DNA of 5,033 bases. Origin: Candidatus Peregrinibacteria bacterium RIFOXYB2_FULL_32_7. Lineage in GTDB: Bacteria; Patescibacteriota; Gracilibacteria; UBA1369; GWF2-33-10. The position numbers were made by a program, and so were the translations under genes. The notes beneath the pieces are model-generated. The model did no database searches. It saw only the letters and a program-made list of their open reading frames with translations, and was not told the origin of the DNA. Where the stretch lies: NCBI GenBank assembly GCA_001787465.1, contig MFXJ01000101.1, positions 1-5,033 on the forward strand, written 5' to 3'. This document shows, one piece after another, positions 4,510 through 5,033 of the stretch. How positions within the stretch are numbered: position 1 is the stretch's first letter; the number at the start of each line of letters is the position of its first letter.

Positions 4510-5033
4510 TTATATCTTCTGAGCTTTTTCTTTCAAAACCGAGGCTTGTTGAAGCATCTTCTCAGCTTCTTTTTTTAATTCCTCAATTGTTTTCAAAAAT
4601 TGAGTTTTTATTTCCGGGTCATTCTCTTGATTTGCTGTTATTTGTAATTGTTTTGCGTCGCTTTGATTTAGTTTTGCTAAAATTTCTAATCCTTGCGCTT
4701 CTGCTAAAATTTTGTCTCTTTTTTCTAATTTTTCAAGTTCTGGAGTTAAATCGACTGTTGGTCTGTTATCAGATTCAATTACTAAAGATCGTTGAGGATT
4801 AACCTCTTTTTCTTGTTGAACCATATCGATTCGTTTTGGCATGTATCTATTTGTCCAAGTTATTCTTTCATCGCGTTTTGTTTGGGTATTGTCTTGAAGA
4901 ATTTGTGCAGGAGAAGTATTGATTAAATATTTTATTAAATTTGCTATTCTAATTTCTGGTCTTGTTTCGGATCTGTCATGTTTAAAAACTATATCCAAGG
5001 CATTTTTTGGAGTCTCGATGCTTAATGTTGAAT
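4510..5033 (-). CDS. Unrecognised coiled-coil-rich protein, C-terminal 173 residues (5' end outside window)
   Basis: The frame is open on the minus strand from the window edge at 5033 to a TAA at 4510. The in-frame TTG at 4998 is an apparent start but is probably internal, because the frame continues upstream without a stop through S-T-L-S-I-E-T-P-K-N-A. The visible part has no membrane segment or signal peptide. Its first third is mixed (ALDIVFKHDRSETRPEIRIA, then NLIKYLIN). A polar middle follows with several Arg and Trp-Thr-Asn residues. The last 80 residues or so are rich in Glu, Lys, Leu, Ala and Gln with heptad-like spacing, ending in a Lys/Glu helix that is likely coiled coil. I do not recognise a family and give no function. 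The composition resembles structural or scaffold tails, but that is only an impression. It converges on the oxidoreductase gene across 84 bases. Confidence 0.82.
   Translation of the reverse strand, partial: STLSIETPKNALDIVFKHDRSETRPEIRIANLIKYLINTSPAQILQDNTQTKRDERITWTNRYMPKRIDMVQQEKEVNPQRSLVIESDNRPTVDLTPELEKLEKRDKILAEAQGLEILAKLNQSDAKQLQITANQENDPEIKTQFLKTIEELKKEAEKMLQQASVLKEKAQKI

Noticed and set aside
4587..4802. Plus-strand open frame of 71 codons, and similar frames at 1945-2133, 2143-2346 and 3186-3377
   Set aside because: Each lies wholly inside a well-supported minus-strand gene and has shadow-like composition with no independent support.

Overview
This AT-rich window (roughly 30% GC by eye) holds six protein-coding genes. 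Two are cut by the window edges. I found no RNA genes, insertion sequences or CRISPR array. The gene content suggests a Candidate Phyla Radiation (Patescibacteria) bacterium, possibly of the Parcubacteria/Falkowbacteria kind. The clues are a small T4SS-type pilin with a signal peptide, an AI-2E family permease, a protein carrying PilC-like N-terminal modules, AT-rich gaps filled with degenerate short repeats, and start codons without Shine-Dalgarno sequences. This assignment is inference. All five stop codons in view are TAA, and nothing in the reading frames requires a recoded TGA.

Layout from left to right. Positions 1-119 (minus) hold the first 39 codons of lgt, the prolipoprotein diacylglyceryl transferase gene. 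Positions 207-1553 (minus) encode a 448-residue membrane protein with two tandem copies of the short module that normally opens PilC/GspF proteins. These are followed by a long charged linker and three C-terminal membrane helices instead of the T2SSF core, and this is the most unusual gene here. Positions 1674-2900 (minus) encode an AI-2E family permease. A 214-base gap with a 21-bp exact direct repeat follows. Positions 3115-3621 (minus) encode a T4SS-type (VirB2/TrbC-like) pilin. Positions 3712-4425 (plus), the only plus-strand gene, encode an FAD/NAD(P)H oxidoreductase of the ferredoxin-NADP reductase fold. Positions 4510-5033 (minus) are the 3' part of an unrecognised, coiled-coil-rich gene.

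The minus-strand genes from the pilin to lgt run in one direction, with gaps of 214, 120 and 87 bases. They could be read together, but the spacing is loose. Most deal with the envelope (pilin, permease, membrane protein, lipoprotein maturation), so the theme is cell surface rather than one pathway. The pilin and oxidoreductase genes diverge from a 90-base spacer with a good extended -10 box on the plus strand. The oxidoreductase and the unknown gene converge on an 84-base spacer with no clear terminator.

The intergenic DNA has a shared texture. Four of the five gaps contain degenerate tandem repeats with a strict 7-base period (TTGGTAA-like, AGAATAA-like or GGAYAAR-like), and one gap has them in opposing arms that can fold into a hairpin. 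These arrays and the double PilC-N membrane protein are the two observations most worth following up.
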